A stretch of 64,000 nt of DNA from Rhodospirillales bacterium (lineage in GTDB: Bacteria > Pseudomonadota > Alphaproteobacteria > Rhodospirillales > JAPHRK01), in contig JAPHRK010000031.1 in the NCBI GenBank assembly GCA_026196105.1, positions 1 through 64,000 of the forward strand. The letters are read 5' to 3'. The notes below the pieces were generated by a model. That model was given only the letters and a program-made list of their open reading frames with translations, searched no databases and had not been told where the DNA came from. This document shows, piece by piece, positions 9,262 through 18,634 of this stretch (the first letter of the stretch is position 1; every line of letters begins with the position of its first letter). Position numbers and translations under genes: made by a program.

Positions 9262-10899
9262 ATGAGTTCAACAAATAATATCTATAGCCAGAACCTGGAT
9301 AAACATACTGCAAACTATGCACCCTTATCGCCCCTAACCTTTTTGGAACGTACAGCTAATGTATACCCGGATCGGGTATCAATAATCCATGGGGAAAAGC
9401 AATTTACTTGGTCTGAGACCTATAAAAGATGCCGCCAATTGGCTAGTGCCCTGACAAAACGAGGAATTGGCGAAGGCGATACCGTCGCGGTTATGGGCAA
9501 TAACACCCCAGAAACTTATGAAACTCACTTCGGGGTCCCCATGACAGGGGCTGTGCTTAATACCTTAAACATCCGACTCGACGCTGAAGCTATCGGTTTT
9601 ATGCTCAATCACGCCGAAGCTAAAATCGTTCTCACTGATCGTGAATTCTCCGACACAACGAAAAAGGCTGTTGAGATATCAGGCCGAGACATCATCGTTA
9701 TTGATATTGACGATTCTCTGGCTGAAGGCGGCGAGTTGATTGGGGAAAAAGATTATGAAGCCTTTATTGCCGAAGGCGACCCTAATTTTGAATGGTCTAT
9801 GCCAGCAGATGAATGGAACGCTATTTCCCTAAACTATACCTCTGGCACCACAGGCAACCCAAAAGGAGTCGTCTATCACCACCGGGGCGCTTACCTTAAC
9901 GCCATGAGCAATGTGGTTGGCTGGAACATGAACCATCATCCGGTTTATCTCTGGACCTTACCTATGTTCCATTGCAACGGCTGGTGTTTCGCCTGGACCC
10001 TAGCGGCTATTGCGGGAACGAGTATCTGTTGTCGTAAGGTAAATGCGAAAGCTATTTTCGATGCTATCCATGATCACAAAGCAACGCACTTCTGCGGTGC
10101 CCCGATTGTTCTTAATATGGTTTTAGGTGCCACCGAAGAAGAGAAAAAGCCCTTTGATCATAAGGTCTCAGTTATGACTGCCGCGGCCCCGCCTCCAGCT
10201 TCGACTTTGGAAAATATGCAAAAGCAAGGCTTTGACGTTATCCATGTTTATGGCCTGACTGAAACTTACGGCCCAGCAACTTCTTGCGCCTGGAACCCAG
10301 AATGGAACGATCTCCCGATCGAAGAGCAAACCGCGAAGAAAGGCCGTCAAGGGGTACGTTATCATGTGCTGCAAGACCTCGCCATCATGGACCCAGACTC
10401 AATGGAGAAAACTCCTTTTGACAATGACACCATGGGCGAGGTTATGTTCCAAGGTAACATCGTCATGAAAGGTTACCTTAAAAACCCCACCGCCACCGAA
10501 GAAGCCTTTAAAGGTGGATACTTCCACTCCGGCGATTTGGGTGTGATGCAGGAAGATGGCTATATTAAGCTCAAAGATCGCTCTAAGGATATCATCATCT
10601 CCGGTGGCGAAAATATCTCCTCCATCGAAGTTGAAGATACCCTCAATGGTCACGATGCCGTCTTTGCTGCCGCCGTTGTTGCTAAAGCCGACGACAAATG
10701 GGGCGAAATACCTTGCGCTTTTATCGAACTAATCCCCGGCAAAGAAGACACCGTAACAGAAGCCGAAATAATCGAATTCTGCCGTAGCAAACTCGCTCGC
10801 TTTAAATGCCCGAAAGAAGTTCATTTCGTAGAACTACCAAAAACCTCAACAGGTAAAATTCAAAAATTTGTTCTCAGAGATAAAATGCGGGAAGAATAA
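9262..10899 (+). CDS. Acyl-CoA synthetase, DmdB-like (AMP-binding)
   Basis: This 545-residue ANL enzyme has the P-loop NYTSGTTGNPKGVVYHHRG, the motif YGLTET, the hinge region LKDRSKDIIISGGENISS and the C-terminal catalytic lysine in KTSTGKIQKF. The segment LPMFHCNGWCFAW is characteristic of the group that includes methylmercaptopropionate-CoA ligase DmdB and plant-type AAE enzymes. Candidate substrates are short or medium branched or thioether acids; sequence alone does not settle this. dmdC and dmdD partners are not present. It is transcribed divergently from prpE and ends in a strong terminator. Confidence 0.85.
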   Translation: MSSTNNIYSQNLDKHTANYAPLSPLTFLERTANVYPDRVSIIHGEKQFTWSETYKRCRQLASALTKRGIGEGDTVAVMGNNTPETYETHFGVPMTGAVLNTLNIRLDAEAIGFMLNHAEAKIVLTDREFSDTTKKAVEISGRDIIVIDIDDSLAEGGELIGEKDYEAFIAEGDPNFEWSMPADEWNAISLNYTSGTTGNPKGVVYHHRGAYLNAMSNVVGWNMNHHPVYLWTLPMFHCNGWCFAWTLAAIAGTSICCRKVNAKAIFDAIHDHKATHFCGAPIVLNMVLGATEEEKKPFDHKVSVMTAAAPPPASTLENMQKQGFDVIHVYGLTETYGPATSCAWNPEWNDLPIEEQTAKKGRQGVRYHVLQDLAIMDPDSMEKTPFDNDTMGEVMFQGNIVMKGYLKNPTATEEAFKGGYFHSGDLGVMQEDGYIKLKDRSKDIIISGGENISSIEVEDTLNGHDAVFAAAVVAKADDKWGEIPCAFIELIPGKEDTVTEAEIIEFCRSKLARFKCPKEVHFVELPKTSTGKIQKFVLRDKMREE

Positions 10900-10970
10900 A
10901 CCCTCTCGCCACGCCAATAAATAAGAACGGATATTGGTAGTAGGAAAGTGTGGACTTGAGAGAGCAATAG

Positions 10971-11013
10971 AATAAGGGGGGCACCTATTCAATACATGCT
11001 CCCCTTATTTTTT
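10971..11013 (+). terminator. Rho-independent terminator after the DmdB-like ligase
   Basis: A 13-bp stem with one G-U pair (10971-10983 with 10997-11009) is followed by four T residues. It is 70 bp past the stop codon. The reverse strand lacks a good U-tract directly after the stem. Confidence 0.75.
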
Positions 11014-11114
11014 ATGACCACTAGAAAGACAATAGGAATAAAGCGTTAGAGAAAATAATTAAACAAGATGCTTACAATATTCTCAAGTCCAAGAGCGCCT
11101 CTTCAAACGTATTT

Positions 11115-13304
11115 CTATCGCTCAAGCAGTTCCGACGGAGCCTTTCGGTCGCTAGGTTCCAACCACTTAGCCAAGGTGGTATACATCGTCGGAGGATCAA
11201 TGGGCTTGGCTATATGGCCATTCATGCCCACTTCTTTACACTCCTGAATCTCCTGGACCATGGCGTTGGCAGTCATGGCGATAATCGGAAGGTCTTTAAA
11301 ACGTTCATCTTGGCGAATGGTACGTGTCGCCTCATAGCCGTCCATTACTGGCATTTGAATATCCATCAAGACGCAATCAAAAGTTTCCTGTTGGACCTTC
11401 TCAACTGCTTCCTTGCCATTTTCGGCGATAGTAACCGCTATTTGTGCCTTCTTCAGCAATTCCAACGCCACTTTCTGGTTGATCAAATTATCCTCAACCA
11501 GAAGAATATGAGCGCCGCCAATGCCTGCCACAGCATCTAGCCCCAACCCTTTGGTGGAGTTTTCACTCTTTTGTTTGTCCTCATACCCAAGCACCACCAT
11601 GGCTGTGTTCAGCAGAGTCGGTAACATAACCGGTTTTGCAAGGTACCCATCAATCTTATTGGTCCCCGAATGAGCCAGTACCACATCTCGCTCATAGGCC
11701 GAGACCATCACTACCCTCGGAACTGTGCTGAGGCCAGCATCCGATTTGATCATCCTGCAGGCCTCAATCCCATCCATTCCCGGCATCTTCCAATCCATGA
11801 AAACCAACTTAAAAGGATTTCCGGCCTTATCAGCAACACGAACCATCCCCAGCGCTTCTTCCCCGCCAGAAGCCGTCTCAACATTGAAGAAAAAGTTCTC
11901 AGCCAATTGCTGAATAATCTCTCGTGCAACGGGACTGTCATCTACCACCAGGACATGAAGTTCACGGACATCGTGCTTGGGCAGTTGTTCGGAAACCCCC
12001 ATTTCCGCTGCTAAACCGAATTTTGCCGTAAAGATGAAAGAGCTTCCTTCTCCGGGCTTGCTCTCCGCCCAGAATTCGCCACCCATTAGTCCCGTCAATT
12101 CCCGTGAAATAGTCAGGCCCAGCCCGGTGCCACCATATTTACGCGTCGTAGATGCTTCCGCCTGACCGAAGGATTGAAAGACCTTATTCATCTGCTCCTC
12201 GCTCATGCCAATACCACTGTCGGTGACAGAGAACTTAAGTGTCACCTGATCACCTGTGGTCTCCACATGCTCAATGCGAAGAACAATCTCCCCTTCATCC
12301 GTAAACTTGACTGCATTATTGACTAAGTTGGTCAAAATTTGACTTAGGCGTAGCGGGTCTCCCACCAATCCGTTGGGCGCCTCCTTCCTGGTAGAGATCA
12401 ACAGTTCCAAACCCTTTTCCTGCACCTTCACCGACATCAGGCTGGATATTTTTTCCAAAACATCACTTAGACGAAATGGGACAGACTCCATATCAATTTT
12501 GCCTGCCTCGATCTTAGAGAAATCCAATATATCGTTAATGATCCCCAACAAAGAGTTTGCAGCATTAAAGATATTGTTGACATAGTCATTCTGCTTGCTG
12601 GTCAGGTCGGTTTGCAAAGTAAGATGGGTCATGCCGATGATAGCGTTCATCGGTGTTCTGATCTCATGGCTCATGGAAGATAGAAATTGAGACTTCGCCA
12701 GATTGGCCTTAACGGCACTTTCCTTGGCTTTCTCTATTTGTCGTTGGGCGCGATTAATCGTTATCTCGCCCATAAAACCAACAATCACAAAAAACAGGGA
12801 CGACACAACATATTCGACGAAAGAAATCATGTTCCAATTACCGTGATTCCAATCCCCGATTCCCAGGTAGGTCATCGGAAACATGACCGTATAAAACAAG
12901 GTCACCACGATCATCCCAATTCTCAAACCTAAGATTGGGATGGCGAAAATTGGATAGGCGTATGTCCATGCAAGCTCAAAACTATCATTTTTCTTTAAGT
13001 AAACGATAGTGACAAGAGCAATGAAAACAATAATCGGATAAACAACCGTGATGGTCTCCAGCATCTTTTTTCGGCGAACAAGATAGAGGGAGTAAAAGGT
13101 CAGAAAAATGACAAAGCAATCAACGACAGCAGGGATCAACTTTCCGATAAAAATATTTACAAATAAGAAAAAAACAAACGTAACCAATACAACCAGCATT
13201 AAAATATTCAGGGAACCCACGCGTCTGTAAAGGGTGATGTCGTCTTCATAACGATAGCCGCCGATAAGCATGTCGGCGATTTTTTTGCCGTTTAGAATAA
13301 ACAT
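11115..13304 (-). CDS. Membrane hybrid histidine kinase with two receiver domains
   Basis: This 729-residue protein has about six membrane segments in residues 30-190, a linker helix, HisKA with His213 in SSMSHEIRTPMNAIIGM, an ATPase domain with FGQAEASTTRKYGGTGLGL, and two receivers: VLVVDDSPVAREI...VFMDWKMPGMDG and ILLVEDNLINQKVA...VLMDIQMPVMDG (shown as fragments). There is no Hpt domain, so phosphate probably goes to an external Hpt protein. The first receiver has Trp after the acceptor Asp, which is a common variant. The start is ATG with AAGGA 13 bases upstream, which is slightly long. No regulator gene is adjacent. Confidence 0.92.
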   Translation of the reverse strand: MFILNGKKIADMLIGGYRYEDDITLYRRVGSLNILMLVVLVTFVFFLFVNIFIGKLIPAVVDCFVIFLTFYSLYLVRRKKMLETITVVYPIIVFIALVTIVYLKKNDSFELAWTYAYPIFAIPILGLRIGMIVVTLFYTVMFPMTYLGIGDWNHGNWNMISFVEYVVSSLFFVIVGFMGEITINRAQRQIEKAKESAVKANLAKSQFLSSMSHEIRTPMNAIIGMTHLTLQTDLTSKQNDYVNNIFNAANSLLGIINDILDFSKIEAGKIDMESVPFRLSDVLEKISSLMSVKVQEKGLELLISTRKEAPNGLVGDPLRLSQILTNLVNNAVKFTDEGEIVLRIEHVETTGDQVTLKFSVTDSGIGMSEEQMNKVFQSFGQAEASTTRKYGGTGLGLTISRELTGLMGGEFWAESKPGEGSSFIFTAKFGLAAEMGVSEQLPKHDVRELHVLVVDDSPVAREIIQQLAENFFFNVETASGGEEALGMVRVADKAGNPFKLVFMDWKMPGMDGIEACRMIKSDAGLSTVPRVVMVSAYERDVVLAHSGTNKIDGYLAKPVMLPTLLNTAMVVLGYEDKQKSENSTKGLGLDAVAGIGGAHILLVEDNLINQKVALELLKKAQIAVTIAENGKEAVEKVQQETFDCVLMDIQMPVMDGYEATRTIRQDERFKDLPIIAMTANAMVQEIQECKEVGMNGHIAKPIDPPTMYTTLAKWLEPSDRKAPSELLER

Positions 13305-13424
13305 AACGTTAGTTTTATCCTTAGCTGATATTTCCTAGAAAACCTTAAGTTCTGAGCCAATCTTAGACGAGTACCGCTACAGACGAAAGAAATATCACCC
13401 CGCGTGCATTCGACTGTTCCAACT

Positions 13425-13626
13425 TTGTCACGGAATTTCAGTGACTTAATACTTACATTTTGTCATTTTGCACCCTTTTGAGGAAGGTATCGGAAACACG
13501 AAATAGTTTCCTTCTGAAAGCTCATCATGTCCCCGTTTTTCTGCAGACAACAAAAAACGAAAAAGGTGTGAAAGGTGTATCCACCCAATAACAACAAAGC
13601 CCCGGCAAACACCGGGGCTTTTCATG
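13425..13626 (+). ncRNA. Possible small RNA locus in a 430-bp gap
   Basis: No protein-coding frame is credible here. A promoter-like TTGTCA-N16-TAATAC (13425-13452) overlaps an inverted repeat GTCAC/GTGAC (13427-13431, 13441-13445). Downstream come hairpins GGAAAC-N8-GTTTCC near 13492-13511 and CGTTTTT/AAAAACG near 13534-13560, then a strong terminator at 13596-13622. The terminator has no upstream plus-strand gene to serve. A transcript of about 165 nt is inferred. The terminator could instead belong to the leftward DUF465 gene, so confidence is low. Confidence 0.3.
13596..13622. terminator. Strong hairpin terminator
   Basis: A 10-bp stem AAAGCCCCGG (13596-13605) pairs with CCGGGGCTTT (13612-13621) around CAAACA. 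The plus strand continues with only TTTT-C. The minus strand continues with GTTGTTATT, so it could stop leftward transcription from the DUF465 gene 110 bp away, or a plus-strand small RNA. Confidence 0.75.
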
Positions 13627-13732
13627 TGATTTAATCTAACGGTGGTTTTTCGGTCAGCTTATCTTGCAGCCATAAGAAATCAGCAGCGCACGAGCTGACA
13701 TGAACAATTAAATTGCTCGCGAAACCTATCCG

Positions 13733-13900
13733 TTAGGCTGGATGCAATTCTTCTAATTCATCTTTTATCTTGAGTTTTTGTTTTTTGAGACCTGAGATGA
13801 GCGATTCATCTGGATGTGGGCGGGAATGTTCTTCGTGTAGTTGGCTCTCTAGAGCCGTATGTTTTTCCTTCAAAGCTTCAATATGGGCATCTAAGCTCAT
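13733..13900 (-). CDS. DUF465 (YdcH-like) small protein, copy 1
   Basis: This is a 55-residue helical protein, MSLDAHIEALKEKHTALESQL then a Glu/His-rich turn and KKQKLKIKDELEEL. It matches the DUF465/YdcH family, whose role is unknown. I chose the ATG at 13900 because GGGGAG lies eight bases upstream; the frame is open twelve codons further to 13936 but without a ribosome site. A divergent paralogue occurs at 36234-36434. It is likely a cytoplasmic two-helix hairpin. Confidence 0.82.
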   Translation of the reverse strand: MSLDAHIEALKEKHTALESQLHEEHSRPHPDESLISGLKKQKLKIKDELEELHPA

Positions 13901-14025
13901 TGTATAAGCTCCCCTGTAATAGTTGAAAGACGACACGTATTATATAGCACTAAATCCCCTACAAATCCAGGTTTACGACACTTTTGTTTTTTATTTATTT
14001 TAATTTTCTTACGGGTTTTTAAAGA

Positions 14026-14949
14026 TTATTTATTTGCTTCATAGATAGGGGGGGCTTCTTCAATCCCTGCAGGGTCTTGGTGAATAAGGACTTCTGCCTT
14101 TGGAAAAGCTGCTTCTACCGCATACATAACATCGTCAGCAATCACATGGGCTTCGTGAAGTTTTAGTTCCGGGTCCATCTCAATATGGGCTTGAATAAAA
14201 GAATCGGGTCCAGAAGAACGTGTACGTAAATCATGAACCCCTCTTACTCCTTCTCGCGAAAGAATAATTTTCTTAATTTTTGAACGTTGGTCTTCGGGCA
14301 ACTCGTGATCCATCAACAGGTCCAATGATTGAATTGCAATCTCCCAAGCGCCTTTGACAATAAAAGCAGCGATTGCGATGGCAAAAATTGGGTCCGCAAA
14401 GGCCCACCCCATCTTAACGGTCAAATAGATAGAAGCCGCTACCCCTAAATTGACAAACAAATCACTCTGATAGTGAAGAGAATCTGCCTTAATTGCTACA
14501 GAGTCTGTTTTCTTGATCACATAGCGTTGGAAAATAATAAGTCCTAAAGTCAGTGCAATGGACAATCCCATAACGGCAAACCCAATCTCTGAATTACCAA
14601 TCTCTTTGGGATTGATTAACCTCTCACCAGCTTGAAACAATAGAAATAGAGATGAGCCACCAATAAAGGCAGATTGAGCTAATCCGGCTAAAGGCTCAGC
14701 TTTACCATGGCCAAAACGGTGATCATCATCTGCTGGCGTTAAGGCCTGACGGACAGCATACATATTGACCAGAGATGCCAAAACATCGAGCACTGAATCA
14801 ACGAGAGTTGAAAGCAAACTAACGGAACCAGTCATTACCCAGGCTCCGAGCTTAGCCACAATTAAAACCGTCGCGACGGATACCGAGGCGTAAGTTGCTG
14901 CCCTCATCAAAGAGGCATTACGGTCTTGCTGATTTTTTTCTACCGACAT
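14026..14949 (-). CDS. Cation diffusion facilitator (FieF/YiiP-like)
   Basis: This 307-residue inner-membrane antiporter has six predicted membrane helices and a cytoplasmic C-terminal ferredoxin-like domain. The transport site matches YiiP: LVDSVLD in helix 2 and HYQSD in helix 5, giving the D-D-H-D set typical of Zn2+/Fe2+ exporters. The C-terminal domain keeps the QAHIEMDPELKLHEAH motif. It probably exports zinc or iron in exchange for protons. It lies 15 bp downstream of pdxH and so may be co-transcribed. Magnetosome MamB/MamM are relatives, but no magnetosome genes are present here. Confidence 0.9.
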   Translation of the reverse strand: MSVEKNQQDRNASLMRAATYASVSVATVLIVAKLGAWVMTGSVSLLSTLVDSVLDVLASLVNMYAVRQALTPADDDHRFGHGKAEPLAGLAQSAFIGGSSLFLLFQAGERLINPKEIGNSEIGFAVMGLSIALTLGLIIFQRYVIKKTDSVAIKADSLHYQSDLFVNLGVAASIYLTVKMGWAFADPIFAIAIAAFIVKGAWEIAIQSLDLLMDHELPEDQRSKIKKIILSREGVRGVHDLRTRSSGPDSFIQAHIEMDPELKLHEAHVIADDVMYAVEAAFPKAEVLIHQDPAGIEEAPPIYEANK

Positions 14950-14964
14950 TACCTTGACCCCAGT

Positions 14965-15555
14965 TTAAGGAAAAATCCTAGTCACGTTCCATTTTTCACC
15001 TTCTTTAGCAAAAACAAAACGGTCATGAAGACGAAATTTACCATCACTCCAAAACTCAATGCTATCAGGCACAATGCGAAACCCTGACCAAAACTCAGGG
15101 CGTGGCACCTCACCTACATTGAATTTAGCCGTATATTCAGCCACTCGTTTTTCCAATTCCCATTTTCCATCCATAGGTTGGGATTGTTTTGAAGCCCAGG
15201 CTCCAAGCTGGCTTAAGCGACTACGGGTAGCAAAATAAGCATCTGCTTCTTCATCAGATACCCTCTCCACAGCTCCCTCAACTCTGATTTGGCGTCGTTG
15301 AGTTTTCCAATGGAAACAAAGGGCTGCAAAAGGAGTTTCGTTCAACTCCCCAGCTTTGCGACTACCAAGGTTAGTATAAAAAACAAACCCTCGCTCATCC
15401 ACTCCTTTGAGCAGAACCATACGCACTACCGGGCGCCCCTCTTTGGTACAAGTCGCCAAAGACATAGCTGTGGGATCATTAATTTCTGTTTTCTCTGCCT
15501 CGGTGTACCAAGAGTTAAAAACGTCGATTGGGTTGTCTTTTTCTGTGAGGTTCAT
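14965..15555 (-). CDS. pdxH: Pyridoxamine 5'-phosphate oxidase
   Basis: This FMN enzyme makes pyridoxal 5'-phosphate from the pyridoxine or pyridoxamine phosphate forms. The family motifs RMVLLKGVDERGFVFYTN, SRKAGELNETPFAALCFHW and the C-terminal FRLHDRF are all present (short fragments of the conserved blocks). I chose ATG 15555 (196 residues), the usual length for alphaproteobacteria. The frame is open to a TTG at 15633 with no ribosome site, and neither start has a strong Shine-Dalgarno. The gene is divergent from the glycine-zipper lipoprotein. Confidence 0.92.
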   Translation of the reverse strand: MNLTEKDNPIDVFNSWYTEAEKTEINDPTAMSLATCTKEGRPVVRMVLLKGVDERGFVFYTNLGSRKAGELNETPFAALCFHWKTQRRQIRVEGAVERVSDEEADAYFATRSRLSQLGAWASKQSQPMDGKWELEKRVAEYTAKFNVGEVPRPEFWSGFRIVPDSIEFWSDGKFRLHDRFVFAKEGEKWNVTRIFP

Positions 15556-15730
15556 CACTTCGCTTTTTGTTAAGAACAGGGAATTGTAAGCATCGGAATA
15601 AGGATTATATATAGGTAAATCTCTGAGGTTCAAAATATTCGATCAAGAAAATTTATTTTCTCTTGATACAATGAACTAAAATGAGAACCACGACACTTAG
15701 TATTAGATAGAAATGAGAGAGGCCAGAACA

Positions 15731-16210
15731 ATGACATTTAAACCACTCGCAGCCGCATTGGTTAGCTTGGCTCTCCTGGCAGGCTGTGCATCAAATATGC
15801 AAGACAGCCCGAAACAAACAATGGGACAAGTCTTAGGCGCTATTGGTGGCGGCTTACTTGGAGCTCAGGTAGGTGGTGGTAAAGGCCGCATGATTGCTGT
15901 TGGTGTTGGCGCTGTTGCAGGATCAATGCTCGGGAGTTCCGTAGGGAGTTCCCTTGATGAACTCGATAGAATGAAAGCTTCAGAAACGACACAAGAGTCT
16001 CTTGAATTCGGTAAAAGTGGCACTACGTCCTCTTGGTCCAATCCGGATTCAGGAAATTCAGGTTCTGTCACCCCCACAAGAACCTATCAAACTGCCGATC
16101 AGCAACCTTGTCGTGAATATAGCTCAACAGTGGTGATCGACGGCGTAGCCCAAGAAGCCGTAGGCACAGCTTGCCGTGAACCTGATGGCACATGGCGGAT
16201 TGTTAATTAA
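15731..16210 (+). CDS. Glycine-zipper lipoprotein, RT0821/Lpp0805 (17 kDa antigen) family
   Basis: This 159-residue protein has a lipoprotein signal with lipobox LLAGC, a glycine-zipper region (GAIGGGLLGAQVGGG and AVGVGAVAGSMLGSSVGSS) and a C-terminal domain with two cysteines (QPCREY, TACREPDG). It is similar to the rickettsial 17-kDa antigen and is probably an outer-membrane-associated structural lipoprotein. ATG 15731 is preferred over 15713 because AGAGG lies eight bases upstream. A terminator follows. Confidence 0.85.
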   Translation: MTFKPLAAALVSLALLAGCASNMQDSPKQTMGQVLGAIGGGLLGAQVGGGKGRMIAVGVGAVAGSMLGSSVGSSLDELDRMKASETTQESLEFGKSGTTSSWSNPDSGNSGSVTPTRTYQTADQQPCREYSSTVVIDGVAQEAVGTACREPDGTWRIVN

Positions 16211-16259
16211 CACCTGAGTATAAGAACAGGTGCATAAACCTACCAGCCTTGATAGAATT

Positions 16260-16287
16260 GGAGCGCGCCTTTTTGCGCTCCTTTTTA
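16260..16287 (+). terminator. Terminator after the glycine-zipper lipoprotein
   Basis: GGAGCGC (16260-16266) pairs with GCGCTCC (16275-16281), followed by TTTTTATTT. A second small hairpin CACCTG/CAGGTG (16211-16216, 16227-16232) lies directly after the stop codon. Confidence 0.85.
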
Positions 16288-16304
16288 TTTGCGGAAAAGA
16301 GTGA

Positions 16305-17144
16305 ATGAAGAACCCTTATCAAATTCTTGGTGTTTCAGCCAAAGCGGATCAGGACGATATAAAGTCCAGTTACCGTAAACTGGCCCGCAAATACCATCCT
16401 GATCGCAATGCAGGGGATAAGAGTTTTGAGGACCGCTTTAAGGAAATCTCTGTTGCTTATGACTTTCTTTCTGACCCTTTAAAACGCAAACGGTTTGATA
16501 ACGGGGAAATTGACAGCGCAGGGAATGTAATTCGCAAAAAAAATGCTCCTAAAAACGAAACCTTCAAAAAATTCTGGGCTAAACGAAAAACGGTTAAAGA
16601 AAAACCTAAAAAAGGGGCGAATGTCACCTATGCCTTCAAGATTGATTCCGATGAAGCCGCAATTGGGAGCACCAAGAGGGTCAGCATGGCAAACGGCAAG
16701 CGCCTGGAGATTAAAATCCCTCCCGGAACAACAGATGGGCAAGTTCTCAGGCTTAAAGGCCAAGGATCAGAAGGGCTTTCAGGAGGAGCTTCTGGGGATG
16801 CTCTTATCGAAATTGAAGTCACACCTTCTGAACGATTTACCGTTGAAGATGGTGACGTTTATCTGGATGCAACCGTCCCGCTCAAAACCGCGGTTCTCGG
16901 CGGAAAGTTACAGGTCGATACCTTAAAGGGCCCCGTCAGTGTTGATGTTCCACGTTATGTGAATACTGGAGCAAAACTTAGGCTCAAAGGCAAAGGGGCT
17001 AAAAAAGATGATGGCACCAGAGGAGATCAATATATCACCCTACGTATCGCCCTCCCCACCCCTCAAGACGATGATCTCATCGCTTTATTTGAGAGACAAG
17101 ATGGCAAAAAATCAAGCCATAAACGCAAGAAGGTTAAGCTTTAG
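16305..17144 (+). CDS. DnaJ-type co-chaperone without zinc finger (CbpA-like)
   Basis: This 279-residue protein has an N-terminal J domain with HPD in RKYHPDRNAGD, a basic linker (RKKNAPKN...KRKTVKEKPKKG) and two DnaJ C-terminal beta domains, with no CxxCxGxG zinc repeats. The likely role is stimulating DnaK ATPase and presenting substrates. The linker and the C-terminal SHKRKKVKL tail are notably lysine-rich, as in nucleoid-associated CbpA, so DNA contact is possible. ATG follows GGAAAAGAGTGA. The gene is convergent with yihY. Confidence 0.88.
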   Translation: MKNPYQILGVSAKADQDDIKSSYRKLARKYHPDRNAGDKSFEDRFKEISVAYDFLSDPLKRKRFDNGEIDSAGNVIRKKNAPKNETFKKFWAKRKTVKEKPKKGANVTYAFKIDSDEAAIGSTKRVSMANGKRLEIKIPPGTTDGQVLRLKGQGSEGLSGGASGDALIEIEVTPSERFTVEDGDVYLDATVPLKTAVLGGKLQVDTLKGPVSVDVPRYVNTGAKLRLKGKGAKKDDGTRGDQYITLRIALPTPQDDDLIALFERQDGKKSSHKRKKVKL

Positions 17145-17158
17145 GACAGCCATTTGGT

Positions 17159-18433
17159 TTAATCAATTTGCTTACTTTCATTCATTATTAATTGGCTTAA
17201 CTTCAAACCTAAATTTTCCTGACGTCCTTTATCTGCATCACGCAAAAGTTCAGCAACGTCCCCTTCATCTCCCTCTTTTACAGGATGACGTTGAATAATC
17301 TTCATCGCCTCTGAGAGGTCAAAAAGAGTTGCTGCTTCAAGGTTTCGAGCGAGGACCCATTTCTCTTCTTGCGTTTTTTCAACAAACTTTCCCAACTGCA
17401 AAGCAATAAGTACATTTTCAGAAGAATTTTCCGTGGTTTTTGCGTTCTCTACAATCTCTTTGGTCGTCAAAGCCCCCCCTTCTTTGAGGCTTGCCTGATG
17501 TAAAACACCCAGAAGTTTAAGGGTGTGCTCAAGGCGGGGGACAGGATTCTCTTCTGCGACTTTTGTTTTCCTGTTTTGCCAATTTTCCCCGAGAACCGCG
17601 GTCAACACCGCCCCGATCAAAACAACTGACCAAGTTAAATACATCCACACCAAAAAGACCGGGATGGTTGCCATAGCACCATAAATCGTCGTGTAAGCAC
17701 TTCCACCAGCTACATAGGCCCCGAACCATGTTCGTAAAATCGCAAAGAGTAAACCTGCAGTTATCCCCCCGGCTATGGCATGCCTTAAACGAACACGTTT
17801 ATTAGGAATAACCAAATAGACCAACGACAAAGCCACCATGACCATCATTGTCGGTAAAGCACTTGTAAAATACCCTCCGAAGGTTTGAGTAAAGTCCTCC
17901 CCGACAAACTTGCTCATGGCAAAGAGATAAGTAGAAAGGGACAAGCTAGCTCCAAGGAGTAGCGGCCCAAGGGTTACCAGTGCCCAATATACTAAAAACC
18001 TAGGAACGATCCCGCGTAAGACAGGCACTCTAAAGATCACATTAAGTGCAGCCTCAATTGTCGCCAGCATAAGCACAGCAGTCACAGCCAGACCGATACT
18101 ACCAACTGCTGTCAGTTTCCCCGTATTGGCCATGAATTTATCAAAATATTCCCCGGCGACTGCCCCTGAGGAAGGTATGAAGTTTTCAAACATAAAAGTT
18201 TGAATTTGCTCCCGTACTCCTTCAAAGACCGGGAAAGCAGAAAGCATCGCAAAGAAAATAGCGGCAAAAGGAACAAGAGCCAGGAGTGACGTATAGCTCA
18301 ACGAAGCAGCAACCCGCAAACAGCGGTCTTCCTGGAAACGTTTCCAAACCCCAAGTGCTAGTTCAATCGCTAAACTCCCAAACGAGGTTTGGTTTTCTAT
18401 AGTATTTTCAATTTCTTTTGCTTCGCTCGTCAT
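17159..18433 (-). CDS. YihY/BrkB-family inner membrane protein
   Basis: This 424-residue protein has about six membrane helices in the first 290 residues and a soluble C-terminal region of about 130 residues with winged-helix-like predicted helices (LTTKEIVENAKTT...). Family signatures are RVAASLSYTSLLALVPF and YLVIPNKRVRLRHAIAGG. The family is widespread but poorly defined; it was once misnamed ribonuclease BN. Transport or envelope function is a guess. It is divergent from fabI. Confidence 0.87.
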   Translation of the reverse strand: MTSEAKEIENTIENQTSFGSLAIELALGVWKRFQEDRCLRVAASLSYTSLLALVPFAAIFFAMLSAFPVFEGVREQIQTFMFENFIPSSGAVAGEYFDKFMANTGKLTAVGSIGLAVTAVLMLATIEAALNVIFRVPVLRGIVPRFLVYWALVTLGPLLLGASLSLSTYLFAMSKFVGEDFTQTFGGYFTSALPTMMVMVALSLVYLVIPNKRVRLRHAIAGGITAGLLFAILRTWFGAYVAGGSAYTTIYGAMATIPVFLVWMYLTWSVVLIGAVLTAVLGENWQNRKTKVAEENPVPRLEHTLKLLGVLHQASLKEGGALTTKEIVENAKTTENSSENVLIALQLGKFVEKTQEEKWVLARNLEAATLFDLSEAMKIIQRHPVKEGDEGDVAELLRDADKGRQENLGLKLSQLIMNESKQID

Positions 18434-18634
18434 TTTCTCAAGTGACTTTCATATTGTTAAACCAACTATAGTATATCCAATTTGAAATAAGTAATTTATT
18501 AATCGTATACAACGGCTTGTTGCCCTTCTGCTCAATAGTGTAGGATGCGCACAAGATTTGGGGGATGTTAACGACTGCTTTAACGATTTCCCCTACAAAG
18601 TTATTAACTCTAAAGATAAAAGGATAAAGCAGGT

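Noticed and set aside
9056..9322. Short reading frames on both strands between prpE and the acyl-CoA ligase
   Set aside because: No ribosome sites, mutual overlap, and compositions unlike neighbouring genes.
10951..11091. Insertion-sequence ends
   Set aside because: An 11-bp inverted repeat (TGGACTTGAGA at 10951-10961 and its complement at 11081-11091) flanks 120 bp with only a terminator; there is no transposase and no target duplication.
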